A stretch of 64,000 nt of DNA. Origin: Methylotenera oryzisoli. Lineage in GTDB: Bacteria; Pseudomonadota; Gammaproteobacteria; Burkholderiales; Methylophilaceae. This document shows positions 32,855-40,881 of this stretch, piece by piece; the first letter of the stretch is position 1, and each line of letters starts with the position of its first letter. Under the pieces are notes generated by a model. The model saw only the letters and a list, made by a program, of their open reading frames with translations, searched no databases and was not told the DNA's origin. The position numbers and the translations under genes were made by a program. The DNA is taken from positions 1-64,000 of the forward strand of contig NZ_PQVH01000002.1 in assembly GCF_004661485.1 (NCBI RefSeq). Direction: 5' to 3'.

Positions 32855-35689
32855 ATGTCATCACTAAGAAAAAGCCCGGATATTTTCTTTAGCCTTAAAT
32901 GGAAGATTATGGCTCTGCTAGGCCTGGTTTTCGTCACGCTGACCTTATTGTTGATTAGTTGGGCTTATTTAAGCCAAGCAGAACGTTTAAAGCATGAGCG
33001 TGATGTTGTGCATGCGCGTTACCTCGTACAGTTTAAGGCCATGCTGGCAGATTTTTCATTAAAAACGTCACAAGTTTCTTCTTTAGTGGCAACCATGGTA
33101 AGTGTGGATGGCGCGCTGGCGGCAAAGGGCGCTACTACTTCAAAATGGCTGGGGCCTCGTGTTAGTTCTGCGTTGGCTTCGTTGCAGTTGGATTATGGCT
33201 TAGAGTCAATCCGTATCTACGATCAACACCAACATATGCTGGCTGAGTGGGCGGGTTTGCGGCAGCAAAATGCCTTGGAAGCACAACAAGTTGCTGAGGC
33301 GATTCGACAAGAATCTAGTCTGGCATGGATAGATTGTACTGAAGTGTGTTTACAGTATGCCACAACGCCTATGCTCACTAATGGCAAGGTGAGCGGTGCG
33401 GTTGTGGTTGCGTCGTCAATGGCTGATCTAATCTTATCGTTTAATCGCTTTTCTGGTGCGGATGTTGGTTTTGTACTAAAAAGTGAGGCGGATCATTACC
33501 TAAATGCCTTGCCTAAGCTTGGTTTACGTATCGCTGGTTTATCCAATGCTAGTGTCAATTTACCTCTGTTACAGCAGTTGGAGAGTATTGCATTGGCAAA
33601 GGGGAATCCTGTTTGGCAGCGTTTGGCTTTTGCTGACAAATATTACGATGTGGTGTTTTTCCCGATTGAGCATAAATTGGTGAATGTGCCAGCTATGGTA
33701 GTGGTGATTGAAAATGTGACAACACAAGTGCTGGAGACGCATGAGTCCACATTGCAACGCTTAAAGTTTGGCTTTATTTTTGCGGCGTTCATGTTGCTGG
33801 CGATTTACTTCTTACTGAATACCCCCTTAAAACGTATTACTGATGCTGTTAAAGCAATTCCTTTTTTAGGGCAGCGTCAGTTTGAAGCGGTACGCGCGCA
33901 AATTAAAATACGCAAAAATCCAGTGCTTTTTGACGAGGTGGATCAGCTGGCAGAAGCAGCACTGAAGCTGACTGATCGTCTGCAATCACTTGAAAAAGAT
34001 GCAAGTCTGCATCAATCTGAAATGTTGGATATGTTAGGTCGTATCACACAAGCCAACGCATTTTCAGAGCGTATTTTAGATACGGCACAAGTGATCATTG
34101 TGACGCAGGACGCGGATGGAAAAGTAACCAGCATCAATCATTACGGTGAACAGTTGCTTGGTTGGGACGAGCGCAGTTTGCAAGGTAAGTCTTTAATCGA
34201 TGCATTTGAAAAGCCGGACGCACGCGGGCAATTGTATCAAGTGTATCAGGGCATTATTTCAAACAGCATTGACTATCATTATCACGAGTGTGCAGTGCTA
34301 TGTAACCATGATGTGAAGCGTGAAATAGCATGGCATCACTCACGCATGGATGGCGAGCAGGTACAAATTTTGTCTGTAGGTGTTGATATCACCCTGCGTA
34401 AAAGAAGTGAGGAGAAAAGCCTGTACTTAGCTGAGCATGATCAGTTGACCGGCTTGATCAATCGTCAGCGCTTTATGCAGGAAATCGAAGCTGCACTCGT
34501 CAGGCTGGATGGGACTACAGCGTCTGAAGCTTTGCTCTATCTGGATTTAGATGGCTTTAAGTATATTAACGATATTTCAGGGCATACGGCAGGTGACATG
34601 GTGTTGCGCACAGTGGCGGATATCTTGTCCAATATCTGCGGCACGCAGGATATTCTCGCGCGGTTAGGTGGTGACGAGATGGGTATCTTGATGCGGGATT
34701 GTGATTTGCCCAGAGCAATTAAGCTTGCTGAGGAAATTAACCGTCAGCTGGGAGAGATTAAATATCCGGGGCTGGCAGGTGACCACCATATCACGGCAAG
34801 TATTGGGATTGTGGCGGTAAGTGCTAATAATCACGATGCTAAGCGCTTACTGGCTAATGCCGATATTGCCATGTATCAGGCGAAGCTTACTGGCAGTGCA
34901 CGCCTGCACGTGTTTTCTGAAGGTGAACACCTGCAGCAAAAACTTGAGCAAAAAGTGTTGTGGGAAGACCGTATTAAACAGGCTTTACGTGAGCAGAGCT
35001 TTATCATGCAGTATCAGCCCATTCTGGATATTCATCAAAATGTGATTAGCCACTACGAGGCACTGGTGCGCATGATTGATGAGAATGGGGCAATGGTACC
35101 GCCAGGCGAATTTATTGAGTTTGCCGAGCGTTCAGGATTAATTAAACAAATTGATCATTACGTAGTACGCACTGTCATCAAGCGTTGGGCGGAGCTGCTG
35201 GCGGAAGGTAAAGATCGTAAAGTTGCCATTAACCTCTCTGGGCACAGCATGAATGATGAAAATATGCTGACCTTATTGCAAAGTTTGTTTTTACAGCACC
35301 CGGAGTTGCCTTCGCATATTATTTTTGAAATTACAGAAACTGCGGCTGTGGCAGATTTTGCAACCGCGCAAGCATTTATTGAAACAATACGTGCATTAGG
35401 TTGCGCTTTCTCCTTGGATGATTTTGGTGTTGGATTCTCTTCTTTTTATTACGTGAAACACTTCCCTGTGGACTATGTGAAGATTGACGGCTCTTTTATC
35501 CGTAATCTTGCAGATAGTACAGATGACCAAATATTTGTGAGGGCGCTAACTGAGGTGGCACGCGGCTTTGGTAAGCGCACGGTGGCTGAGTTTGTAGGTG
35601 ATCAGCGCTGCCTGACGCTGCTGCGAAGCTATGGGGTTGATTATGCACAAGGCTACTTCATTGGTAAGCCAGCCAGTGAGATAGTTTAA
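32855..35689 (+). CDS. Membrane sensor with PAS, GGDEF and EAL domains
   Basis: 944 aa. TM helix about residues 13-38, a periplasmic sensor domain to about 300, a second TM near 302-322, a HAMP-like linker, a PAS domain about 410-530, GGDEF about 530-690 and EAL about 700-940. The GGDEF site reads RLGGDEMGIL: Met replaces Phe, but the catalytic Gly-Gly-Asp-Glu is present. The EAL side has YEALVRM, a conserved DDFG (LDDFGVGFSSF) and VKIDGSFI, so phosphodiesterase activity is likely. It probably integrates a periplasmic signal from the two upstream products. Confidence 0.9.
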   Translation: MSSLRKSPDIFFSLKWKIMALLGLVFVTLTLLLISWAYLSQAERLKHERDVVHARYLVQFKAMLADFSLKTSQVSSLVATMVSVDGALAAKGATTSKWLGPRVSSALASLQLDYGLESIRIYDQHQHMLAEWAGLRQQNALEAQQVAEAIRQESSLAWIDCTEVCLQYATTPMLTNGKVSGAVVVASSMADLILSFNRFSGADVGFVLKSEADHYLNALPKLGLRIAGLSNASVNLPLLQQLESIALAKGNPVWQRLAFADKYYDVVFFPIEHKLVNVPAMVVVIENVTTQVLETHESTLQRLKFGFIFAAFMLLAIYFLLNTPLKRITDAVKAIPFLGQRQFEAVRAQIKIRKNPVLFDEVDQLAEAALKLTDRLQSLEKDASLHQSEMLDMLGRITQANAFSERILDTAQVIIVTQDADGKVTSINHYGEQLLGWDERSLQGKSLIDAFEKPDARGQLYQVYQGIISNSIDYHYHECAVLCNHDVKREIAWHHSRMDGEQVQILSVGVDITLRKRSEEKSLYLAEHDQLTGLINRQRFMQEIEAALVRLDGTTASEALLYLDLDGFKYINDISGHTAGDMVLRTVADILSNICGTQDILARLGGDEMGILMRDCDLPRAIKLAEEINRQLGEIKYPGLAGDHHITASIGIVAVSANNHDAKRLLANADIAMYQAKLTGSARLHVFSEGEHLQQKLEQKVLWEDRIKQALREQSFIMQYQPILDIHQNVISHYEALVRMIDENGAMVPPGEFIEFAERSGLIKQIDHYVVRTVIKRWAELLAEGKDRKVAINLSGHSMNDENMLTLLQSLFLQHPELPSHIIFEITETAAVADFATAQAFIETIRALGCAFSLDDFGVGFSSFYYVKHFPVDYVKIDGSFIRNLADSTDDQIFVRALTEVARGFGKRTVAEFVGDQRCLTLLRSYGVDYAQGYFIGKPASEIV

Positions 35690-35741
35690 TCTTAACCGTA
35701 TGACTATAACCGTAAGACTACATTAGATAGTTAGCAAAAAT

Positions 35742-36479
35742 TTAACGCCATTCACCGTCTATCAGTTTTTCCAACGGCCTGTAATTTTGCTTATATGCCA
35801 TTTTTCTGCTGTCTTTAATCCAGTAGCCCAAATATAGGTAGGGCAAATCTAACGTTTGTGCCCACAGCGCTTGCCATAAAATGTTGTAAGTGCCATAGCT
35901 GGTTGTGTTGTCACTGGTGTCGTAAAAGGTATAAACCGCGGATATGCCATCACGCACAATATCGATCACACTGACCATTTTTAGCTGGTCGCCTTCTCTA
36001 AACTCAATGAGCACGCTTTCTACGTTAGATTGGCATAAAAAGCTCTGGTACTGTTCAACATTATTTTCTTGTGAGTCAGAGTCCGTTTGTTCTGCAGTTT
36101 TGTCATCACTATGGCGAGCACGTTGGTAGCTTGCATAAAGTGCATAATGTTCTTCATGAAAGCCTACCGGCAGTATTGTGGCAGTGAGGTTTTGGTGCTG
36201 TTTAAACGCGCGCTTTTGGCTGCGGTTAGGGCTAAATTTCTCTAAAACAACCCTTACCGGCACGCACTCTTGGCAGTTCTCGCAATGCGGCCTGTAGGAG
36301 AACTTTCCACTACGTCTAAAACCTTGTTGAATTAGCCCACTGTACACGTTTGCGTCCACCAGATGCTGTGGTGCCGCAATTAGGCTTTGCGCCATTCTAT
36401 TGGGCAGGTAGCCGCAAGTGTAGCCTGTGGTGACGTAAAATTGCAGTTTGTGCAGTGGCGTATCGCTAGGTAAGCTCAT
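35742..36479 (-). CDS. bpt: Aspartate/glutamate leucyltransferase
   Basis: 245 aa, ATE family. Transfers Leu from tRNA to N-terminal Asp/Glu, marking proteins for ClpS/ClpAP. YTCGYLPNRMA at the N-terminus, GFRRSGKFSYRPHCENCQECVPVRV (Cys cluster), and YLYLGYWIKDSRKMAYKQNYRP. It follows aat by ~20 nt, so both N-degron transferases form one unit. Confidence 0.94.
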   Translation of the reverse strand: MSLPSDTPLHKLQFYVTTGYTCGYLPNRMAQSLIAAPQHLVDANVYSGLIQQGFRRSGKFSYRPHCENCQECVPVRVVLEKFSPNRSQKRAFKQHQNLTATILPVGFHEEHYALYASYQRARHSDDKTAEQTDSDSQENNVEQYQSFLCQSNVESVLIEFREGDQLKMVSVIDIVRDGISAVYTFYDTSDNTTSYGTYNILWQALWAQTLDLPYLYLGYWIKDSRKMAYKQNYRPLEKLIDGEWR

Positions 36480-36500
36480 GGTAAAAGTATAACCCCATTT

Positions 36501-37208
36501 TTACTCTATATTGCTGGGTACGGCCTTGGTGAGTACAGATAATTGCGCAGCAAATGCTGCACGGTCAATTTCGCGTGCGCCAAGGCTGGCTAAGTGCGCT
36601 GTTTTCATTTGGCAATCAATCAGGCCAATACCTTGTGCTGTAAGGTGCTGTACCAAGCTTACAAAGGCAACCTTGGAGGCATCGGTTTTGTGATGAAACA
36701 TACTTTCACCATAAAACATCTGGCCTATGCGTACTCCATAGCAGCCGCCGACCAACTCACCATCCACGTAAGATTCGGCTGAAATTGCAAAGCCAGCATC
36801 ATGCAATCTGCAGTAAGCATCAATGATATCCTGAGTAATCCAAGTGCCAGCTTGTTGGCTACGCAAGGTGCTACTACAAGCAGTAATGACCGCACGAAAC
36901 TGTGTGTTGAACCTTACCTCAAACGTTTTTTTCTTTAGCGTTTTTTGTAGTGAGTTTGATATTTTTAATTCGTTGGGAAATAGCACCATGCGTGGGCTAG
37001 GGCTCCACCAAAGAATAGGCTCACCTTCGCTAAACCAAGGGAAAATACCTTGGTGATAAGCCGTGAGTAAACGGGGCAGGGATAGGTCGCCACCAATCGC
37101 GATTAGACCATTAGGCTCGTTGAGTGCTTCAGTTAAAGGTGGAAAGTCACACTCGCCATCTATACTGGCAACTCGACCATTAGGAAGTTGATAATAACCG
37201 TGGCTCAT
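36501..37208 (-). CDS. aat: Leucyl/phenylalanyl-tRNA--protein transferase
   Basis: 235 aa. Adds Leu or Phe to proteins with N-terminal Lys/Arg. LTAYHQGIFPWFSEGEPILWWSPSPRMVLFP, GTWITQDIIDAYCRLH and GGCYGVRIGQMFYGESMFH are family signatures. Paired with bpt. Confidence 0.96.
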   Translation of the reverse strand: MSHGYYQLPNGRVASIDGECDFPPLTEALNEPNGLIAIGGDLSLPRLLTAYHQGIFPWFSEGEPILWWSPSPRMVLFPNELKISNSLQKTLKKKTFEVRFNTQFRAVITACSSTLRSQQAGTWITQDIIDAYCRLHDAGFAISAESYVDGELVGGCYGVRIGQMFYGESMFHHKTDASKVAFVSLVQHLTAQGIGLIDCQMKTAHLASLGAREIDRAAFAAQLSVLTKAVPSNIE

Positions 37209-37352
37209 AAACTTAGTCTTGATTTGCTGGCTTCTGTCATTTTGCGCTGAACATGCAGCATGCGGCGCATCATTCTTTAGAAGAATTACTTAGATGTAAG
37301 TTTTAAATATAAAGTAATAATGCAGATTGATAAAACTGTTTTGGCTATATTT

Positions 37353-37904
37353 TTACGACTCTTGCTTGAATGGTGGGTTTGCTGACACTTTTTCCAACGA
37401 CAAAACTTGAATGCCAGTGATTATTGGTTGGCCGACATCGGCCAATAACGGATATTCCTCAACCTGCCCGGTAAGAACATAGCCGCGCCGTTCATAGAAA
37501 GCTAAAAGCTCCGGCCGTGAAGATAGAACCGACATTTTGAGCACAGAAGCATTGAAATGTTGAGTGGCATACGCTTCTGCGTGAAGTAACATTTGTTTAC
37601 CAATGCCTTGCGCTTGCATTGCTGGGTTAGTCGCCAGCATGCCAATGTAAGCGCAGGACTTGCCACCTTGCACATGCACGCAAGCGACTATTTCCTGCCC
37701 AAGACGTAAGAGCAGAATCGTAGAGTGTTCGTGAAATAGAGAAAGCACTTGTTCGGTGGAAATTCTCTCACCAGCAATCAAATTTGACTCATGTGTCCAG
37801 CCCGCCGCATGCGAGGGTGGCCGATAGGCTCTGTTCACAAGGGCTGCAATTTCTTTAGCGTCTGTTTTGCAAGCGACACTTAGTTCAAGTGGTAGGGCTT
37901 CCAT
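37353..37904 (-). CDS. Cassette d: GNAT-family N-acetyltransferase
   Basis: 183 aa. A GNAT fold with the acetyl-CoA motif NPAMQAQGIGKQMLLHAEAYA (Q-x-x-G-I-G) and FYERRGYVLTG near the end. Substrate unknown. The last residues (NPPFKQES) are encoded by the first part of a decayed attC (37364-37383), so the frame was probably altered when the site decayed. GNAT genes are common integron cassettes. Confidence 0.88.
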   Translation of the reverse strand: MEALPLELSVACKTDAKEIAALVNRAYRPPSHAAGWTHESNLIAGERISTEQVLSLFHEHSTILLLRLGQEIVACVHVQGGKSCAYIGMLATNPAMQAQGIGKQMLLHAEAYATQHFNASVLKMSVLSSRPELLAFYERRGYVLTGQVEEYPLLADVGQPIITGIQVLSLEKVSANPPFKQES

Positions 37905-37915
37905 AGCTTAATTCT

Positions 37916-37972
37916 GGCTAACGTTTGAGTAATGGGTGCTGTTAAGCGTCCCGCTTTAATGATGGGTTAGGT
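37916..37972 (-). repeat. attC site of cassette c (57 bp)
   Basis: On the - strand: R'' ACCTAAC (37972-37966), L'' CATTAAAGCGGGAC, R' GTTAGCC (37922-37916). Related to the type A sites of the main array with several substitutions. Confidence 0.9.
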
Positions 37973-38350
37973 TTCATGCCTATGACGGTTCCTAACAGAC
38001 TTAGCTTTTGATGCGTTAGCACGTAGCGCGGCTACAAACGAGCGACGCGCCCAGAGCGCAGCTTCATTGGCGTCCTCCAGTACTATTTCTGGGGCCTGAT
38101 AGTAGGATAGCCCAATAATTTTTCCCTGTCGAACATACTCGAATTGACTAAGCCCTTGGTCTCGAAAATCAGCAGAGTTTTCGGTATCTGCCTTCAAGTA
38201 CAGTGTTTCTTGAGAAACTAAACCAAACATAACTCCATCGTGAAACACGCCATAGCCAGAGAACATGCGGCGTAAAGAGATTGGTCCGAACAGCCGAAAC
38301 ACATCGTTCAAATGTTGTGCAAATTCTTCTGGTGCGGACTGAGTATGCAT
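37967..38350 (-). CDS. Cassette c: TfoX N-terminal domain protein
   Basis: 127 aa. A TfoX_N domain alone: RLFGPISLRRMFSGYGVFHDGVMFGLV...LYLKAD, then a short basic tail. Full-length TfoX/Sxy regulates competence; single-domain versions are frequent in integrons and have no defined role. The stop codon lies in the R'' box of its attC. Confidence 0.88.
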   Translation of the reverse strand: MHTQSAPEEFAQHLNDVFRLFGPISLRRMFSGYGVFHDGVMFGLVSQETLYLKADTENSADFRDQGLSQFEYVRQGKIIGLSYYQAPEIVLEDANEAALWARRSFVAALRANASKAKSVRNRHRHET

Positions 38351-38355
38351 AGAGA

Positions 38356-38426
38356 CCTAACGTTGGAGGTAAGGGGCGCGGAGCCGACTTGTCGGCGGAG
38401 CATGCCGCTTGACTGAATGGTTAGCT
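38356..38426 (-). repeat. attC site of cassette b (71 bp)
   Basis: On the - strand: R'' AGCTAAC (38426-38420), a GC-rich terminal stem, CCTTACCTCCAACG, R' GTTAGGT (38362-38356). A different interior from the 58-bp family. Confidence 0.88.
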
Positions 38427-39089
38427 CTTTGCATCAACAGACCCTAGGATGTTGCGCAGCTCTTGCTCTAATGCTGCTCGAGCCACAGGCACCTCTTTAT
38501 CAAAGTACTCCCAAGAGGCCATCCAAGCTTCATGTTTCTTTTTGTAGGTTTGTGGCGCCAAAGCATCTTCGTCGATATTTACGTAGACACCAAAGCCAAT
38601 GACCTTTTGGCGCATCGTCTGAACAAACTTTTCCAAAAGATCGCACAGCTCAATGGGCAAATAGATTTTGTTCTTTTCAAAAAAACGAAAAAAGTCAGCA
38701 ATAGCATTCATTGCTGTAACGTACTTTTCTTTTTTGGTCGGTTCTCCGCCAAACTCAACTGGAGAAATAAAGCTCCCGGCATCCCAATGTGCTTGAACCA
38801 ACAACCCGTATAGTTCAGCAATTACTTCAGCGCGCTTGTCATGCAAACGCGAGAATTTAACTTGGTGTTCGGTGGCGGCAATGCTCAGTTGCGACCTTAA
38901 ACGCTCTGACTCGACGTCAGCTTGAGCTTTTAACTGGGCTTTGTGAGTTTCTAGTTTTTCGTCGTACTCGTTCTTAATCGAGTTTTTAATACGCTCAGAT
39001 ATCCATGACTTTGTAAGCCAAATTACAAAGCCGCTCAGAAAGGCGCTGACTGCAGCGGAAGACAATAGCTGAAGAAAAAAATCAGACAT
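38421..39089 (-). CDS. Cassette b: membrane-anchored coiled-coil protein
   Basis: 222 aa. One N-terminal TM helix (about residues 7-27) is followed by a long charged helix (KNSIKNEYDEKLETHKAQLKA...), probably coiled coil, and a soluble domain. This architecture is common among hypothetical proteins near defence genes, but no specific family is recognised. The stop codon is in the attC R'' box. Confidence 0.75.
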   Translation of the reverse strand: MSDFFLQLLSSAAVSAFLSGFVIWLTKSWISERIKNSIKNEYDEKLETHKAQLKAQADVESERLRSQLSIAATEHQVKFSRLHDKRAEVIAELYGLLVQAHWDAGSFISPVEFGGEPTKKEKYVTAMNAIADFFRFFEKNKIYLPIELCDLLEKFVQTMRQKVIGFGVYVNIDEDALAPQTYKKKHEAWMASWEYFDKEVPVARAALEQELRNILGSVDAKS

Positions 39090-39096
39090 GGTTAAG

Positions 39097-39154
39097 AGCT
39101 AACGTTTGAATTAAGGGGCGCCGTTAGGCGTCCCGCTTGAATGATGGGTTAGGT
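39097..39154 (-). repeat. attC site of cassette a (type A, 58 bp)
   Basis: On the - strand: R'' ACCTAAC, type A L boxes and the GCC/GGC stem exactly as in the main array, R' GTTAGCT (39103-39097). Confidence 0.93.
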
Positions 39155-39163
39155 ATTGTAATT

Positions 39164-39691
39164 TCATGAACAGGAGGCCTCAATATCAGACTTGTATGTT
39201 TTGAATGACTCGTCAGAACCCGCTACATATTTTAGTTCTGAATAGCTCCAAAAATAGATTCTTTTGTTCTTAATATAATATGCATGCTCTGGAGAGAACT
39301 CGCCTTGACTTGCTAGCGACCCGATAAAAGGTTGGCTACTAGTACATTCTGGTTTAATTATATAAAGCTCCTTTGCAATTAGGATGCATTTATAAATTTC
39401 AGCAATAGTTAAAAACAACATTATGAAAATAATGTTGAATATTAGGGGTGAAAATACTTTGACTTCATTGTTTAGTTTTTCGTATACATAGGGAAATGCA
39501 ATGATTGCAATAAGCAGCGCAAGAGCAAAAACAGGGGCGAGAAAATTTAGAAACTTCGCACTGAACACTAATAAAAATGGGAGGAATACAGGGATTATAA
39601 ATGGGAATAACAAGCTTAAATTTGTTAAAGAAAATATTGCCCAAACAATATATGTTTGCAGAAAAGCTGAACGATAATTAACTACCGCCAT
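39164..39691 (-). CDS. Cassette a: four-TM membrane protein
   Basis: 175 aa with hydrophobic segments near residues 10-28, 30-48, 50-68 and 80-103, then a soluble C-terminal part of ~70 residues with two Cys. Unknown function. Its leading core GTTAGGT (39702-39696) pairs with its R''. Confidence 0.72.
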   Translation of the reverse strand: MAVVNYRSAFLQTYIVWAIFSLTNLSLLFPFIIPVFLPFLLVFSAKFLNFLAPVFALALLIAIIAFPYVYEKLNNEVKVFSPLIFNIIFIMLFLTIAEIYKCILIAKELYIIKPECTSSQPFIGSLASQGEFSPEHAYYIKNKRIYFWSYSELKYVAGSDESFKTYKSDIEASCS

Positions 39692-39702
39692 AAATACCTA
39701 AC

Positions 39703-40044
39703 AGTTAATATAGAGACCCAAGGGTCTCTATATGAGTAATTGGAAAATGGATATACATGGCTGGAACCCGTTGCCCTTTCTTATTTTTGTTGACCGGAGT
39801 CTCTATGTTGAATTATTAATATAGAGACAAAGCGTCATTGCAAAATGATTCTAAACGAAGTTGTTTTGTATGGGGGAGGTTTTGATTTCTTGAATGATTA
39901 TTTTTGGCTTCAAGATTAGGCTCTCATCAATAAATTACTGCAAAAATAATCGAGTTTTTAAGAAAAATCTAGAAGTCTGTAAGCCCCTACAAATTTTCAG
40001 TGTATGCCTGAGGCGCAAGTCTTAACGCATTAGCATTAGGCACA
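39703..40044. other. Spacer with inverted repeats upstream of the inverted cassettes
   Basis: No ORF of note. A 12-bp perfect inverted repeat (39708-39719 with 39722-39733, core TATAGAGACCC) sits 6 bp from the recombination core. A second pair of 8-bp arms (GTCTCTAT 39799-39806, ATAGAGAC 39821-39828) repeats the same word. The rest is AT-rich. Confidence 0.7.
39708..39733. repeat. Inverted repeat next to the inverted cassette cluster
   Basis: ATATAGAGACCC and its complement with a 2-nt centre. Position and repetition of GTCTCTAT nearby suggest a protein-binding or recombination site; a decayed attI is one option. Confidence 0.6.
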
Positions 40045-40674
40045 TTAAAATATTTTAAAAAACGCTAATGCTTTTTCACCAAAGTACCAAAGCGCAAAGA
40101 AGAATGCGCTGAAATAAATGGTGGTGATGATGAGCCAGAATAGCGCGATTATGTACATCAAGCCGTCATCTTCAAGCTCGCCTATGCAATAAAATAAGAT
40201 GGCTAGGCCGGGTAAAAAGTTATTGAATGGTAACACTCCAAACGGGATTGCCATTAACCCGCCGGCTGCCAGCAGGATAAATCCACCCATTTTTTGGCCA
40301 CGTATCCCTTCAGCAATAAAGGGGTAGCGTGGTTTGCTGATTTTTCTGCATAAGCCCAAAATCTCCAGACAGACTTTAACCAGCATTTTCCATGTGCCCT
40401 CGTTAAACTCAATCTCTAATATTTGTTTTGGCAGTATCGGCGATTCGTGGCCGTGTAATAATTGCCAGCCTAGTGTGGCGAAGGCGACGCCACCAAGTAC
40501 CGTGAATGGGCCTAACGGGATGGGCTGTAAGAAAGGTAAAACCAATATGATGCAGATAAATGCGTAGCCGGCTTCATCCAGAGAGTCTAGCGCTTCGCCC
40601 ACGGTTAATGGTTTGTCTTTGGCTTTTTCTGCAAATTGATGCAAAGTTTTTACTAAATTTGCGTAATCACACAT
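40045..40674 (-). CDS. ExoD-family membrane protein
   Basis: 209 aa. LTVGEALDSLDEAGYAFICIILVLPFLQPIPLGPFTVLGG and the second half (GFILLAAGGLMAIP...LPFNNFLPGLAILF) are typical of ExoD proteins, linked in rhizobia to exopolysaccharide synthesis. Several TM segments. The exact role is unknown in this group. Confidence 0.85.
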   Translation of the reverse strand: MCDYANLVKTLHQFAEKAKDKPLTVGEALDSLDEAGYAFICIILVLPFLQPIPLGPFTVLGGVAFATLGWQLLHGHESPILPKQILEIEFNEGTWKMLVKVCLEILGLCRKISKPRYPFIAEGIRGQKMGGFILLAAGGLMAIPFGVLPFNNFLPGLAILFYCIGELEDDGLMYIIALFWLIITTIYFSAFFFALWYFGEKALAFFKIF

Positions 40675-40881
40675 AATTTTTAGTATGTTCTCATGGGCGG
40701 ATCATGCCTCTATTGTATGCAATATTACGGGTGGCTGTGATCAAAAAAACCGTATTTAATTTGCCCGGTTTTAGTTTTGGTGTAATTGAACTATAAAAAA
40801 GCTTCTTAATCATATGATTAGCGCGTAAAATGCGCGCACTTTTATCGATTTATAGCAGATACCTTGGAACAATACTCAACA

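Larger units (their letters stand above)
37340..39702 (-). mobile_element. Second, inverted cassette cluster (four cassettes)
   Basis: Four small genes on the - strand, each followed by an attC of the main-array type, lie between aat and the exoD-like gene. Reading on the - strand: cassette a (39691-39164), b (39089-38421), c (38350-37967), d (37904-37353). The three complete attC sites and the leading cores pair exactly for a, b and c. The attC of d is degenerate. No integrase is present, so this may be a relic array or cassettes inserted away from attI. Confidence 0.88.

Noticed and set aside
37209-37352. An integrase gene or remnant near the inverted cassettes
   Set aside because: Only short frames, none with tyrosine-recombinase motifs, on either side of the cluster.
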